A DNA stretch of 64,000 nt from Thiosocius sp963736445. Its GTDB lineage: Bacteria; Pseudomonadota; Gammaproteobacteria; Chromatiales; Chromatiaceae. Both the position numbers and the translations under genes were made by a program. This document shows positions 15,884 through 25,091 of the stretch, one piece after another; position 1 is the stretch's first letter, and each line of letters begins with the position of its first letter. The notes beneath the pieces are model-generated. The model worked only from the letters and a program-made list of their open reading frames with translations. It searched no databases and was not told the DNA's origin. The stretch is from NCBI GenBank assembly GCA_963736445.1, contig CAVTOY010000014.1:124001-188000 (forward strand). Direction: 5' to 3'.

Positions 15884-17923
15884 GTGCAACAACCAGCCCA
15901 GCAAACGGCCTACAATCCACTGACCCGCCGCTACGATGTCAAGGCAATCACATCGCTGGGCTTCGCACTGGTCATTTTCCTGTTGCTGCTCTCGATCATC
16001 GGCGGCTATCACACCACTAGCACCCACAAGACAGAACTCTCTAGGCTGGTCATTGCGGCCGGGAACAAGATCACCTTGGCCAATACCCTGCGCGAGGCGG
16101 TGCGCGAACGCATCGACAGTCTGCAGAATATGGCCGCGCGGTCGGATATTTTCGAACGCGACGCCGAAAAGCTGCGCTTCTTCGACCATGCGGCGGATTA
16201 CAGCCGGGCGAGACGACAGCTGATCGAGAAACTCAGCACCGACCAAGAGCTCAGGGTCCTCGAGGAACTCGACGCTACCGTCAAACAGGTCGCCGTGCCG
16301 AACGCCCGCGCGCTGCGGCTGCTGTCCGACGAGGGAGCATCGCTCAGCGAGGTACAGGCCGCCGTACAGGCCGCCGTCGACGGCCATCTGCGTCTGCTGG
16401 GCCGCCTCGATGGACTCGTCCGCATCATCAATACCGTGACCCAGGCACGCGTCCAGGAGGCCAGCGAGACCTTCCACGAGGCCGTGTTGACGACTGCCCT
16501 GTTGGGCATGGTGGCGTTTGCGATCGCCGTGTTCACTGCGGCCTACGTCGTCACGAATGCCGGTGCGCGCAATAGAAAGCTATCGCATCAGGCCGCGCAC
16601 GATGCACTGACCGGGCTTCTCAATCGCCAGGCGTTCGAGGCCTCGCTGCGACTTACGCTGGAGCAGTCCAGCGTGGCTCCCACCCAGCACGCGCTCATGC
16701 TCCTCGATCTCGACCGTTTCAAAATGGTCAATGACAGCTGTGGCCATCCGGCAGGTGATGCGCTGCTCAGGCAGCTCTCGGCCCGCCTGACGAACAGCCT
16801 GCGCCAATCGGACGTCCTCGCGCGCCTCGGCGGCGACGAGTTCGGTGTGCTTTTGCGCTTCACCGAGCCGAGCGACGCGGAGGCAGTCGCAGAAAAGATC
16901 CGTCGCACCATCGAAGACTTCACCTTCGTCTGGCAGGGTCAAAGCTTCAAGGTGGGCGCCAGTATCGGCATGGTTCCGTTTGGTGCCGAACCCATTGCGA
17001 TAGCGGAGCTCATGAGTGCCGCAGATGCCTGTTGCTACTCCGCCAAGGAAGAAGGACGCAACCGGGTGCACCATGCCGGCACGAATACCGAGACCGTGCG
17101 CCGCCGCTCCGGCGAGATGCGCTGGGTGAACCGCATTTCCGATGCCGTTCACCACGACCGCTTCATGCTGTTCGGGCAGATGATCACGCCGATGCATCCC
17201 GAACTCGATGACGGCCGGCTGGCACTGGAGGTGCTGCTGCGCATGAAGGACGATGGCGGTCTCGGGATGATCGCGCCCGGTCAGTTTCTGCCCGCCGCCG
17301 AGCGCTATGGGATCGTGCCGGACATCGATCGCTGGGTCGTGCGCAACAGCCTCGAATGGCTGGCCGGGCTCGGCCGCACCGCCGAGGAACTGCGCATCAA
17401 TATCAATATCTGCGGACCCGCTGCCTCTGACCCCCAGTTTCACGCCTTCGTCCGCAACTGTATCGCCGAGACCGGTGTGCCGCCGCGTTCGCTGTGCTTC
17501 GAGATCACTGAATCGACGGCGATCCGCAGCCTGGCAAACGCCGCCGCGCTGATCGACGCCCTCGGCGACCTCGGCTGTCGGTTCGCGCTGGACGACTTCG
17601 GCAGCGGGCTGTCGTCGTTCAACCAGCTGCGTCATCTCAAGGTCGATTACCTGAAGATCGACGGCAGCTTTGTCCACAATATCGACCGCGACCCGGTGAA
17701 TCGCGCCATGGTCGAGTCCATCAACACCATCGGTAAAAAACTGGGCAAGCGCACCGTCGCCGAGTTCGTCGAGAACCAGCGTATCCTGGAGATCCTCAAA
17801 GAGATTGATGTCGACTACGCGCAGGGTTTCGGCCTCCACCGACCGGAGCCATTGGGCAGAATCGAGGCCCAGATTCGTCAGGCGCAGGATGAACACGCGG
17901 GGATTCGGCTGCACTCGGCCTGA
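15884..17923 (+). CDS. Membrane GGDEF-EAL cyclic di-GMP enzyme
   Basis: A 679-residue sensor enzyme with a GTG start. Membrane helices at about 23-41 and 202-224 flank a helical periplasmic sensor. The GGDEF domain has an intact active site (GGDEF at 316-320) and an inhibitory RxxD site (RQSD at 307-310). The EAL domain has the metal and catalytic residues of active phosphodiesterases: EVLLR at 449-453, FEITES, DDFGSG, LKIDGSF, VAEFVEN and AQGF. It could therefore both make and degrade cyclic di-GMP, with the net activity not predictable. The nearby MshEN and PilZ proteins are plausible effectors. Confidence 0.92.
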   Translation: MQQPAQQTAYNPLTRRYDVKAITSLGFALVIFLLLLSIIGGYHTTSTHKTELSRLVIAAGNKITLANTLREAVRERIDSLQNMAARSDIFERDAEKLRFFDHAADYSRARRQLIEKLSTDQELRVLEELDATVKQVAVPNARALRLLSDEGASLSEVQAAVQAAVDGHLRLLGRLDGLVRIINTVTQARVQEASETFHEAVLTTALLGMVAFAIAVFTAAYVVTNAGARNRKLSHQAAHDALTGLLNRQAFEASLRLTLEQSSVAPTQHALMLLDLDRFKMVNDSCGHPAGDALLRQLSARLTNSLRQSDVLARLGGDEFGVLLRFTEPSDAEAVAEKIRRTIEDFTFVWQGQSFKVGASIGMVPFGAEPIAIAELMSAADACCYSAKEEGRNRVHHAGTNTETVRRRSGEMRWVNRISDAVHHDRFMLFGQMITPMHPELDDGRLALEVLLRMKDDGGLGMIAPGQFLPAAERYGIVPDIDRWVVRNSLEWLAGLGRTAEELRININICGPAASDPQFHAFVRNCIAETGVPPRSLCFEITESTAIRSLANAAALIDALGDLGCRFALDDFGSGLSSFNQLRHLKVDYLKIDGSFVHNIDRDPVNRAMVESINTIGKKLGKRTVAEFVENQRILEILKEIDVDYAQGFGLHRPEPLGRIEAQIRQAQDEHAGIRLHSA

Positions 17924-18000
17924 TTTCGCTACGGTGGATTTCTGCTGCGATACGGCGTTCCGCTTATCGGCACCCTAAACAGCGAACAGGATCTCGCCTC

Positions 18001-18038
18001 AGCCTGGAAATTTCACCGGCTGTTGAAATTTCCAGGTT
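18001..18038. repeat. Palindromic intergenic repeat (perfect dyad, copy 3)
   Basis: CCTGGAAATTTCA (18003-18015) and TGAAATTTCCAGG (18024-18036) form a perfect 13-bp stem around CCGGCTGT. This is the best copy of the family. It lies between the convergent GGDEF-EAL and pntB genes, and its RNA hairpin could act as a bidirectional 3'-end structure. There is no T-tract, so a simple intrinsic terminator is not shown. The rest of 17924-18111 shows no gene. Confidence 0.65.
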
Positions 18039-18111
18039 ATCCCAAAATCTCCGCTCGGGTGCGATGAACTAAGTGAAGCGCAACACTGAACTGCGGCGAC
18101 CCGGATCCGGC

Positions 18112-19512
18112 TCAGTGCGCACTACCCTTCAACGCGGACACCATGCCCTCGATGGTGTCTTTGGCATCGCCGAAAATCAGCGATGTGTTGTCCTTGTAGA
18201 ACAGCAGATTGTCGACACCGGAATAGCCCGGGTTCATCGAGCGCTTGAGGAAGTACACCTGCTTCGACCGGCCCGCTTCGAGGATAGGCATGCCGTAGAT
18301 CGGGCTGGAGGCATCGTCCTTTGCGGCCGGGTTGACGACGTCGTTGGCACCCACCACTAGGGTCACGTCGGTGGAGGGGAAATCCGGGTTGATCTCGTCC
18401 ATCTCGAGCACACGGTCGTAGGGGATATCGGCCTCGGCGAGCAGCACATTCATGTGCCCCGGCATGCGGCCCGCGACCGGGTGCACCCCAAATTTCACCT
18501 CGACGCCGCGCGCCTCGAGCAATTCCATCATTTCTTTCAGCGCATGCTGCGCCTGGGCCACCGCCATACCGTAACCGGGCACGACGATCACGCGGTTGGC
18601 GTCTTCCATCCAATACACCGCATCCTCTACCGAGGCCGACTTGATCCCCTTTTCCATCGCCGCCGCACCGGCGCTCGGCGCAGCGGCGCTCTCGTTGCCG
18701 AAGCCGCCAAACACCACGTTGATGATCGAGCGGTTCATCGCCTTACACATAATGTAGGATAGGATCGCGCCCGAAAATCCCACCAGCGCACCGACGATGA
18801 TCAGCAGGTTGTTGTGCAGCGTGAAACCGGTGGCCGCCGCGGCCCAGCCCGAATAACTGTTGAGCATCGAGATAATCACCGGCATATCGGCGCCGCCGAT
18901 CGGGATAATCAGGGTCACGCCGAGTACCAGTGCCAGCAGGATCATCAGACTCAGCGAAACCACACTGCCGGTCATTGCAAAGTGCACGCCCAGTGCAATG
19001 GTCGCCAGCGCGATCGCCGCATTCAGCTGATGCTGCATCGCGAACTTGACCGGCTTGCCCGAAATCAGGCCCTGCAGCTTGCCGAACGCGATCACCGAGC
19101 CGGTAAAGGTAATGGCACCGATGATCGCACCGGCCGACAGCTCACCCATCAGTACCGCGTTGAGCAGTCCGGCATCGCGCTTATTCAGGAAAGTGCCGAT
19201 CGCGACCAGCACCGCGGCCAGGCCGACGAAGCTGTGCAGCGCCGCGACCAGCTGCGGCATCGCCGTCATCTGGATGCGCTGCGCGAGGACCACGCCGATC
19301 AGACCACCGATCAAGACCCCGGCGATGATGAATCCATACGACTGCACCTCGCTGCCGAGCAGCGTGGCGACGATCGCCAGCGCCATGCCGGCCATGCCGA
19401 GAAAATTACCACGCCGCGCGGTCGACGGGTGAGTCAGGCCCTTCAGCGCGAGGATGAACAGCACCGCCGAGATCAGATAGGCGACGGCCTGGGTGTTGGC
19501 GGAGAGCTGCAT
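18112..19512 (-). CDS. pntB: NAD(P) transhydrogenase subunit beta
   Basis: A 466-residue membrane protein of the proton-translocating nicotinamide nucleotide transhydrogenase. The first 260 residues or so form multiple membrane helices of the proton channel. The C-terminal dIII domain binds NADP(H), with VPGYGMAVAQAQHAL near residue 315 and GANDVVNPAA near 395. The enzyme uses the proton gradient to drive hydride transfer from NADH to NADP+. It is the last gene of a leftward pntA-pntA2-pntB set. Confidence 0.95.
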   Translation of the reverse strand: MQLSANTQAVAYLISAVLFILALKGLTHPSTARRGNFLGMAGMALAIVATLLGSEVQSYGFIIAGVLIGGLIGVVLAQRIQMTAMPQLVAALHSFVGLAAVLVAIGTFLNKRDAGLLNAVLMGELSAGAIIGAITFTGSVIAFGKLQGLISGKPVKFAMQHQLNAAIALATIALGVHFAMTGSVVSLSLMILLALVLGVTLIIPIGGADMPVIISMLNSYSGWAAAATGFTLHNNLLIIVGALVGFSGAILSYIMCKAMNRSIINVVFGGFGNESAAAPSAGAAAMEKGIKSASVEDAVYWMEDANRVIVVPGYGMAVAQAQHALKEMMELLEARGVEVKFGVHPVAGRMPGHMNVLLAEADIPYDRVLEMDEINPDFPSTDVTLVVGANDVVNPAAKDDASSPIYGMPILEAGRSKQVYFLKRSMNPGYSGVDNLLFYKDNTSLIFGDAKDTIEGMVSALKGSAH

Positions 19513-19523
19513 ACCTCAGGGCC

Positions 19524-19811
19524 TCACTTGTCTTTCTTCTTGAACATCGCCAGCATCCGGTTGGTCACCAAAAAGCCGCCAAAAACGTTGATCGAGGCGA
19601 GCAGCACGGCGATGAAGCCGGTGATTTCGGCGAAGCTACCGACCGCGTCCAGCCCGGTCACCAGCAGCGCGCCGACGATCACGATGCCGGAGATTGCATT
19701 GGTCAACGCCACCAACGGGGTATGCAGCGAGGGCGTGACTCCCCAGATGACGTAATAGCCGATGAAGCAGGCGAGTACGAAGACGTAGAGTGCAATCAGT
19801 GTGTCCGGCAT
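19524..19811 (-). CDS. NAD(P) transhydrogenase alpha subunit, membrane part (PntA2)
   Basis: A 95-residue membrane protein corresponding to the C-terminal membrane portion of E. coli PntA, encoded separately as in many alphaproteobacteria and some gammaproteobacteria. It has three or four helices, with GVTPSLHTPLVALTNAISG conserved, and a basic end MFKKKDK. It forms part of the proton channel with PntB. It lies 11 nt from pntB and about 40 nt from pntA1. Confidence 0.92.
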   Translation of the reverse strand: MPDTLIALYVFVLACFIGYYVIWGVTPSLHTPLVALTNAISGIVIVGALLVTGLDAVGSFAEITGFIAVLLASINVFGGFLVTNRMLAMFKKKDK

Positions 19812-19850
19812 TGCCGTTACCTCAGCATCGAGCGTTTATCGGGGGCGGCT

Positions 19851-20953
19851 CTAGGCCATCGGGTGCAGCTGCGCTGCGTGGGTGATCTCGTCGGCATCCA
19901 AGTCCTTCAGCGCTGACGCCGTCGGCGGACTTGTCGAGCATGATATCGAGCAGATTGGCGATGTTCTTGGCATAGAAGGCGCTCGCATCCGAGGGCATCA
20001 TGGCCGGATAGTTCGTGTAGCCCGATTAGGATCACACCGTGTCGGGTCACCACCTGGTCGGCCTCAGTCAATGGACAGTTGCCCCCGTTGGCAGCCGCCA
20101 GATCGACGATCACCGAGCCCTTGCGCATGCGCTCGACCACTGCCTTGGTGATCAGCACCGGCGCCGGCCGGCACGGAATCAGCGCCGTGGTGATGATGAT
20201 GTGCGCCTTGGCCAGTTCGTCGGCGAGCAGCGCCTGCTGCTTCGCCTTGCCCTCCTCAGACAACTCCTTGGCATAGCCACCCTCACCCGCAGCGGCCTCG
20301 CCGATGTCGAGATCGATGGGTTTCGCGCCCAACGATGCAATCTGCTCGCGCGTCTCGGGGCGCACATCGTAGCCGTAGACATCACCGCCGAGTCGGCGCG
20401 CAGTCGCGATCGCCTGCAGCCCGGCGACACCCGCACCCAGTATCACCACGCGCGCCGGCTTGGCCGAACCGGCCGAGGTCATCATCAGCGGGACGAACCG
20501 GCCGAAATGGCTGGCCGCCTCGATCACGGCGCGATAGCCGGCGATATTGCTCTGCGACGACAGCGCGTCCATGGACTGGGCGCGCGAGATGCGCGGGATG
20601 CGCTCCATGGCGATCACCTTGATATCGCGCTGCTGCATGGCCACGATCACCGGATCGGCGTCGTCGCAGGTCTCGGCATGACTGATAAAGACCGAACCAT
20701 CGCGCATCGCGGCCACCTCGTCGGTCGAGGGTTTGCGCACCTTGGCGACGATATCGCAGCCAAGCGCACCGGCCGTATCGGTCAGCTGCACCCCTGCCTC
20801 TTCATAGGCGGCGTCGCTGTAGTGTGCGGCCTCGCCGGCACCGCGCTCGAGCAAAACCTCGAGGCCACCGGCGATGAGCTTCTTTGCGATCTCGGGCGTG
20901 GTCGCCACGCGTGTCTCGCCGGCGACCCGCTCTTTCGGAATCCCGAGTTTCAT
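19851..20953 (-). pseudogene. pntA: NAD(P) transhydrogenase subunit alpha (PntA1), two frameshifts
   Basis: This encodes the NAD(H)-binding dI subunit, with a start MKLGIPKERVAGETRVATTP at 20953. RVVILGAGVAGLQAIATARRLG is the dinucleotide fold. The frame is intact to HGVILIG near 20023, then shifts: the conserved GYTNYPAMMPSDASAFYAKNI follows only if one G of GGG at 20021-20023 is ignored. A second shift near 19909-19913 restores LKDLDADEITHAAQLHPMA and a TAG at 19851-19853. As read, the protein would have an unrelated tail ending at 19907. Both lesions are single-base and the rest is well conserved, so sequencing error is as likely as true inactivation. Confidence 0.85.
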
Positions 20954-21089
20954 GATGACTTTGTGCGATCCAGAGGGGGAAAATTCGAACGGCGCGAGAT
21001 TATCTGCCGAATGACCCACGCAGGTCAAAGCCGAGAGGTGCGCGAGGTGTTAAAAGCGCAAGTCGCGCCCTAGCGTCCGGGGGCGCCGA

Positions 21090-21108
21090 CCGAGGCCAAA
21101 AGCCTCGG
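21090..21108. other. Hairpin in the pntA-rfbB intergenic region
   Basis: CCGAGGC (21090-21096) and GCCTCGG (21102-21108) form a perfect 7-bp stem with loop CAAAA. It lies about 140 nt upstream of the pntA start. Nearby CGTTTC/GAAACG is a second short stem. There is no T-run, so the function is unclear (leader structure or remnant terminator). Confidence 0.35.
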
Positions 21109-21179
21109 GCCCAGAACAGACGCAGCCGTTTCGCACAAGAAACGCTGGGCAAGCCGCAGTGACCGGAGAACAACCGCGC

Positions 21180-21375
21180 CGATGTGTCAGATCCTTTTAC
21201 ACTCGACTTAATCTATTATCTAAAATAGGAAGCATAAGACACTGTTTTTATTAATTAACTCTAACTTGGCTCAATACCTGCTTATGTAATCAAAACAACA
21301 AAAAGTAACAACAATAAGAACACCCGGGACCCCGTAATACGGGTACTTCAATAGCCGGCTCACGCCGGCTTTTTA
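21180..21375 (+). other. AT-rich non-coding stretch ending in an intrinsic terminator
   Basis: The 620 bases between pntA and rfbB hold no convincing gene. From 21185 to about 21330 the sequence is strikingly AT-rich. It contains promoter-like boxes on the plus strand (TTTACA near 21193, TAAAAT about 19 nt later). It runs directly into a terminator at 21353-21375. A small RNA, or the scar of a deleted gene, would look like this. Confidence 0.35.
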
Positions 21376-21377
21376 TT
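21353..21377 (+). terminator. Rho-independent terminator, rightward
   Basis: AGCCGGC (21353-21359), loop TCAC, and GCCGGCT (21364-21370) form a perfect 7-bp GC-rich stem followed by TTTTATT. It points rightward, yet no rightward gene precedes it. A smaller CCCGT-AAT-ACGGG stem lies just upstream. Confidence 0.75.
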
Positions 21378-21583
21378 CGCACTCTGGCCGGGTATTGATA
21401 GGCAGCCGCCTGCCCCGATACCGAGTCGCTTCATAGCCGTCTCAAACGAGAGCGGGTGCGGCTCCGCGATGAACGCCGGCTGCGGCCCTGCAACCAACGC
21501 CGAGGAGCCGGCCGGCGATCTCCGATTGCTGCTGAAACTTGGGTAAGATTGCACGCTTCGCAGCCTGACAATCCCCAGTGGCC

Positions 21584-22694
21584 ATGGAATCGACCCGACA
21601 GACTAACGAACTGCCCTCTCGCGTGCTGGTCACCGGCGGTGCCGGCTTCATCGGCGGTAACTTCATCCACCAGATGCTCGGCTCGACAGACGCCGAGGTC
21701 GCCAACCTCGACCTGCTGACCTATGCCGGCAATCGCGAGACCCTGGCCGGCATCGAGGCCGATCCGCGCTATCGCTTCGTCCAGGGCGATATCGCCGACC
21801 CGGCGGCGGTGCAGGCGCTGATCGAGGGATTCCGTCCGACCTGCATCATCAACTTTGCCGCCGAGAGCCACGTCGACCGCTCGATCGACGGCCCGGCCGC
21901 ACTTTATCCATACCAATATCGTCGGCACCTACAACCTGCTGGATCGCGCGCTGGCGTATTGGCGCACCCTCGATGAGGCGGACAAGGCGGCGTTCCGCTT
22001 CCTGCATGTCTCGACCGACGAGGTCTACGGCTCGCTGGGCGAGAGCGGGGCCTTTACCGAACAGACGCCCTATGCACCGAGTTCACCCTACTCGGCCTCC
22101 AAGGCCGCCTCAGACCACCTGGTGCAGGCCTGGCATCACACCTATGGCCTGCCGACGCTGACCACCAACTGCTCCAACAACTACGGCCCCTATCAGTATC
22201 CCGAAAAACTCATCCCGTTGATGATCCTCAATGCGCTAGAGGGCAAGCCGCTGCCGATCTACGGCGACGGCGGCAATGTGCGCGACTGGCTATTCGTCGA
22301 GGACCACTGCCGCGCAATCTGGCATGTGGTGCAGCACGGTCAGCCCGGCGAGATGTACAACGTCGGCGGCAATAGCGAAAAGACCAACCTCGAGGTGGTA
22401 GACACCCTGTGTGCCCTGCTCGACGAACTGGTGCCCAACTCGCCCCATCGCCCGCATGCCCAGCTCAAGACCTTCGTCGCCGACCGCCCCGGCCACGACT
22501 GGCGTTATGCGATCGACGCCAGCAAGCTGCGCGATCAGCTCGGCTGGCAACCACGCGAGACCTTTGCGACCGGTATGCGCCGCACCGTGCAGTGGTATCT
22601 GGAAAATCGCGCCTGGTGCGCGGCGGTCAAGGCCGATACCTATGCAGGCCAACGCCTCGGCCTGGCGCCGAACGCCCCCGAGGCGACCGCATGA
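21584..22694 (+). pseudogene. rfbB: dTDP-glucose 4,6-dehydratase RfbB, one frameshift
   Basis: This is the second enzyme of dTDP-L-rhamnose synthesis. The N-terminal part has VLVTGGAGFIGGNFIHQ (NAD fold) and AAESHVDRSIDGPAA. The frame then breaks at about 21901-21905, where one extra C in GCACTTTATCC separates it from FIHTNIVGTYNLLDRA. The rest is normal: HVSTDEVYGSLGE, YSASKAASDHLV (catalytic Tyr-x-x-x-Lys) and NNYGPYQYPEKLIP. A single base separates this from a standard protein of about 369 residues, and all neighbours of the pathway are intact, so a sequence error is plausible. ATG 21584 or GTG 21578 could start it. It overlaps rfbA by ATGA. Confidence 0.88.
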
Positions 22695-23569
22695 AGGGCA
22701 TCATCCTGGCCGGCGGCGCCGGCACCCGGCTGCACCCGATCACGCTGTCGATCAGCAAGCAACTGCTGCCGGTGTACGACAAGCCGATGGTCTACTACCC
22801 GCTGGCCACGCTGATGATGGCCGGCATCCGCGAAGTTCTGATCATCACCACGCCGCGCGACAACCCGCTGTTCCGCGAGCTACTTGGCGACGGCAGTAAG
22901 TGGGGCCTGGCGATCGAATATGCGATCCAAGAAAAACCGGGCGGTCTGGCCCAGGCCTTCCTGATCGGGCGGACGTTCATCGGCGGCGCGCCCTGCTGCC
23001 TGGTGCTCGGCGACAACATCTTCTTCGGCCAGGGCCTGGGCCGCCTGCTGCAGCAGGCGGCGCACAAGACGGCTGGGGCGACGGTGTTCGGCTATTGGGT
23101 GCGCGACCCAGAACGCTATGGCGTGGCCGAGTTCGACGCCGACGGCCAGGTGATCAGCCTGGAGGAAAAACCGGCGCAGCCCAAGTCGAACTATGCGGTA
23201 ACCGGGCTGTATTTTTATGATGACCGCGTCTGTGACTTGGCAGCGGGACTGCAGCCCTCGGCGCGCGGCGAACTCGAAATCACGGATCTCAACAAACTGT
23301 ATCTCCAGCGGGGGGCGCTCGAGCTAGTCCAACTCGGTCGCGGCATGGCCTGGCTGGATACCGGCACACACGACTCCCTGATGGAGGCGGCCGGCTTCGT
23401 CGAGACCATCGAGAAACGCCAGGGGCTCAAGGTCTGCTGCCCGGAAGAGATCGCCTGGCGCAACCGCTGGATCGACGATGCCCAGGTGCGGGCACTGGCC
23501 GAGCCGCTGCATAAGAACGGCTATGGCCAATACCTGTTCGAGCTTCTGGAGCACGGATCACCGTCATGA
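22691..23569 (+). CDS. rfbA: Glucose-1-phosphate thymidylyltransferase
   Basis: A 292-residue nucleotidyltransferase that makes dTDP-glucose from dTTP and glucose-1-phosphate, the first step towards dTDP-L-rhamnose. The start is MKGIILAGGAGTRLHPIT, with the signature GGxGTRLxP loop, followed by SKQLLPVYDKPMVYYPLATL. VLGDNIFFGQGL contains the metal-binding Asp. The ATG at 22691 overlaps the rfbB stop, and the stop overlaps the rfbC start, so the three genes are translationally coupled. Confidence 0.96.
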   Translation: MKGIILAGGAGTRLHPITLSISKQLLPVYDKPMVYYPLATLMMAGIREVLIITTPRDNPLFRELLGDGSKWGLAIEYAIQEKPGGLAQAFLIGRTFIGGAPCCLVLGDNIFFGQGLGRLLQQAAHKTAGATVFGYWVRDPERYGVAEFDADGQVISLEEKPAQPKSNYAVTGLYFYDDRVCDLAAGLQPSARGELEITDLNKLYLQRGALELVQLGRGMAWLDTGTHDSLMEAAGFVETIEKRQGLKVCCPEEIAWRNRWIDDAQVRALAEPLHKNGYGQYLFELLEHGSPS

Positions 23570-24120
23570 AGGTCACCGAATTCGATCTGCCGGGCCTGAA
23601 GCTGATCGAGCCAAGACGCTTCGGCGATGCGCGCGGCTGGTTTGCCGAGGTCTGGCAGGCAGATCGCTACCGCGAGGCTGGCATCGACGAGACCTTCGTG
23701 CAGGACAACCTGGCCTACTCGGCCAAGGGCGTATTGCGCGGCCTGCATGGCCAGGAGCCGCACGCCCAGGGAAAGCTGGTGCAGGTGTTCAGCGGCCGGG
23801 TGTTCGACGTCGCGGTCGATCTGCGGGTCGGCTCACCGACCTTCGGCCGCTGGCATGGCGTGATGCTCGACGGGGATACCGGTCTGCAATTTTATGTGCC
23901 GCCGGGCTTCCTGCACGGCTATTATGTAGTTAGCAAGCAGGCGCTTTTCGGCTACAAGACCACCGATATCTACAGCCCGAGCAGTGAATTCTCGGTGCGC
24001 TGGAACGATACCTCGATCGCTATCGAGTGGCCGCTGCAAGGTGAGCCGGTGCTGTCTGACAAGGACCGCAATGCGCCCTTGCTGGCCGAGGTACCCGAAT
24101 CCAGACTGAGCAGATTTTAG
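23566..24120 (+). CDS. rfbC: dTDP-4-dehydrorhamnose 3,5-epimerase
   Basis: A 184-residue cupin-type epimerase, the third step of dTDP-L-rhamnose synthesis. Visible are VQDNLAYSAKGVLRGLHGQ, with the conserved RGLH active-site histidine, then FDVAVDLRVGSPTFGRW and FYVPPGFLHGYYV. The length is typical. It overlaps rfbA by ATGA and is followed 3 nt later by rfbD. Confidence 0.96.
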   Translation: MKVTEFDLPGLKLIEPRRFGDARGWFAEVWQADRYREAGIDETFVQDNLAYSAKGVLRGLHGQEPHAQGKLVQVFSGRVFDVAVDLRVGSPTFGRWHGVMLDGDTGLQFYVPPGFLHGYYVVSKQALFGYKTTDIYSPSSEFSVRWNDTSIAIEWPLQGEPVLSDKDRNAPLLAEVPESRLSRF

Positions 24121-24123
24121 GCT

Positions 24124-25002
24124 ATGCGTATCCTGTTACTCGGCGCCACCGGCCAGGTCGGCTGGGAACTCGAACGGACACTGTCGGTGCTGGGGGAGTT
24201 GATGACCTCCTCTCGCAGCGCCAAAAGCGGCCTGCATCTGGATATCAGCGATCTGCCGCAGCTGCGGGCCACGCTGGATTCCGTCGCGCCGGATGTAATC
24301 GTCAATGCTACCGCCTATACCGCGGTCGACAAGGCCGAGAGCGAGCCCGAGCGGGCGATGCGGCTGAACGGCCAGGTACCGGCCGAGATAGGGGCCTGGG
24401 CCGCCGCGCACGATGCCTTGGCGGTGCACTATTCCACGGACTACGTGTTCGACGGTGACAAGGATGGGCCCTATGCCGAAACCGACCCCACCAATCCAGT
24501 CAGCGTCTACGGACGCACCAAACTCACCGGCGACCAGGCCCTGCTCGCCAGCGGCTGTGCGACCATCATCCTGCGCGTCAGCTGGGTATACGGGCTGCGC
24601 GGGCAGAACTTCCTATTGACCATGCGGCGCTTGATGAAGCAGCGAGGCGCGCTGCGCATCGTCAACGACCAGTTTGGCGCGCCGACCTGGAGCCGTTCGA
24701 TCGCTCAGGCGACCGCGAGTGTGTTGGCGAAGGTGCCCGTTGATTTGGCGTCGCGGCGTGACTTGAGCGGCGTCTATCACCTCTCACCCGGTGGCGGCAC
24801 CAGCTGGTTCGGCTTCGCCACCGCGGTGCGCGATCTGCTGAATCTGCAGTGCGAGCTGCAGCCAATCTCGACGAGTGAATACCCGACGCCGGCACAGAGG
24901 CCGAAGAACTCGCGCCTGGATTCGACAAAGCTGCTACAGACTTTCGGCCTGGCGATACCGGCGTGGGATCGCGACCTGCGGCTCTGCATCGACGGCCTGT
25001 GA
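24124..25002 (+). CDS. rfbD: dTDP-4-dehydrorhamnose reductase
   Basis: A 292-residue short-chain dehydrogenase catalysing the last step to dTDP-L-rhamnose. MRILLLGATGQVGWELERTL is the nucleotide fold, VNATAYTAVDKAESEPE is the family signature, and YGRTKLTGDQALL has the catalytic Tyr-x-x-x-Lys. The product feeds lipopolysaccharide or exopolysaccharide. It closes the rfbBACD operon; no terminator is obvious after it. Confidence 0.95.
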   Translation: MRILLLGATGQVGWELERTLSVLGELMTSSRSAKSGLHLDISDLPQLRATLDSVAPDVIVNATAYTAVDKAESEPERAMRLNGQVPAEIGAWAAAHDALAVHYSTDYVFDGDKDGPYAETDPTNPVSVYGRTKLTGDQALLASGCATIILRVSWVYGLRGQNFLLTMRRLMKQRGALRIVNDQFGAPTWSRSIAQATASVLAKVPVDLASRRDLSGVYHLSPGGGTSWFGFATAVRDLLNLQCELQPISTSEYPTPAQRPKNSRLDSTKLLQTFGLAIPAWDRDLRLCIDGL

Positions 25003-25091
25003 TATCGCAGCGGATCGCGCCGAAAAAATCGCATCCAGTGCAGTACGGCTGGCGCGGTTTGCCGATTGACCGCCAGGCGATTTCGGCGAAC

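Noticed and set aside
16580..17914. 444-codon open frame opposite the GGDEF-EAL gene
   Set aside because: It is a shadow of GC-biased codons; the plus-strand product has complete GGDEF and EAL motifs.
21360..21554. Leftward 64-codon ORF upstream of rfbB
   Set aside because: It begins in low-complexity sequence, ends inside the intrinsic terminator, has no ribosome site and no recognisable fold.
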